Of a stretch of DNA of 20,802 nucleotides, positions 20,784 through 20,802 are shown one piece after another. The stretch's first letter is position 1, and the number at the start of each line of letters is the position of its first letter. The notes under the pieces were generated by a model. The model was not told the origin of the DNA, searched no databases, and worked only from the letters and a program-made list of their open reading frames with translations. A program made the position numbers and the translations under genes. The stretch lies in NCBI GenBank assembly GCA_036676415.1, contig JAKFCX010000014.1:1-20802 (forward strand), given 5' to 3'. Source of the stretch: JAEZDC01 sp036676415. GTDB lineage: Bacteria > Bacteroidota > Bacteroidia > Chitinophagales > Chitinophagaceae.

Positions 20784-20802
20784 AAATTTACAACTTTTAA
20801 AA

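Overview
The window reads as a low-GC Bacteroidetes chromosome, most likely the family Chitinophagaceae (inference). The evidence is TAnnTTTG-type promoter boxes, a lack of Shine-Dalgarno sites, Bacteroidetes-style lipoprotein and outer-membrane proteins, and a hemerythrin-like/Fnr/CcoI gene order. The first ~165 bases do not belong to this organism. They are GC-rich and encode a piece of gammaproteobacterial (Pseudomonas-like) alanyl-tRNA synthetase, fused to the 3' end of a copper ATPase gene. This looks like a chimeric contig end.

Bases ~165-4886 (minus strand) hold respiratory and redox genes: the copper P-type ATPase CcoI, a YtfE/RIC-like hemerythrin relative, a Crp/Fnr regulator and an M23 peptidase. 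Two matching ATGAC-N4-RTCAT palindromes precede the hemerythrin-like gene and the regulator gene. A long symmetric inverted repeat separates this block from the plus-strand genes: alaS, a double-PDZ exported protein, a DUF4342 protein and an SRPBCC/AHSA1 protein. An unrecognised exported protein (9788-11227, minus) follows.

The most interesting part is 11431-17030 (minus). In transcription order it holds a structured leader ending in an intrinsic terminator; three compact tRNA-like genes (anticodons UGG, UUU, GUU); a degenerate tRNA-like stretch; two abutting modules whose arms are in circularly permuted order; a structured RNA stretch; a Band-7/slipin protein; two more tRNA-like genes (GAA, CCA); a YkuK/DUF458 RNase H-like nuclease; a BCS1-like AAA+ ATPase; the RNA ligase RtcB; and a strong terminator. 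The genes share one strand and no obvious terminator separates them after the leader, so they may form one RNA-repair operon with tRNA genes inside it. No RtcA or RtcR is present. The terminator leader could replace RtcR as the control device. A working model is that the tRNA-like RNAs are sensors, decoys, spares or repair substrates during attack by anticodon nucleases. The sequence alone does not prove this.

The right end holds a lipoprotein Zn-peptidase related to dipeptidyl peptidase III (M49), and a two-gene unit of a DUF5131 three-Cys-motif protein and its partner TcmP. A candidate operator lies just before tcmP.
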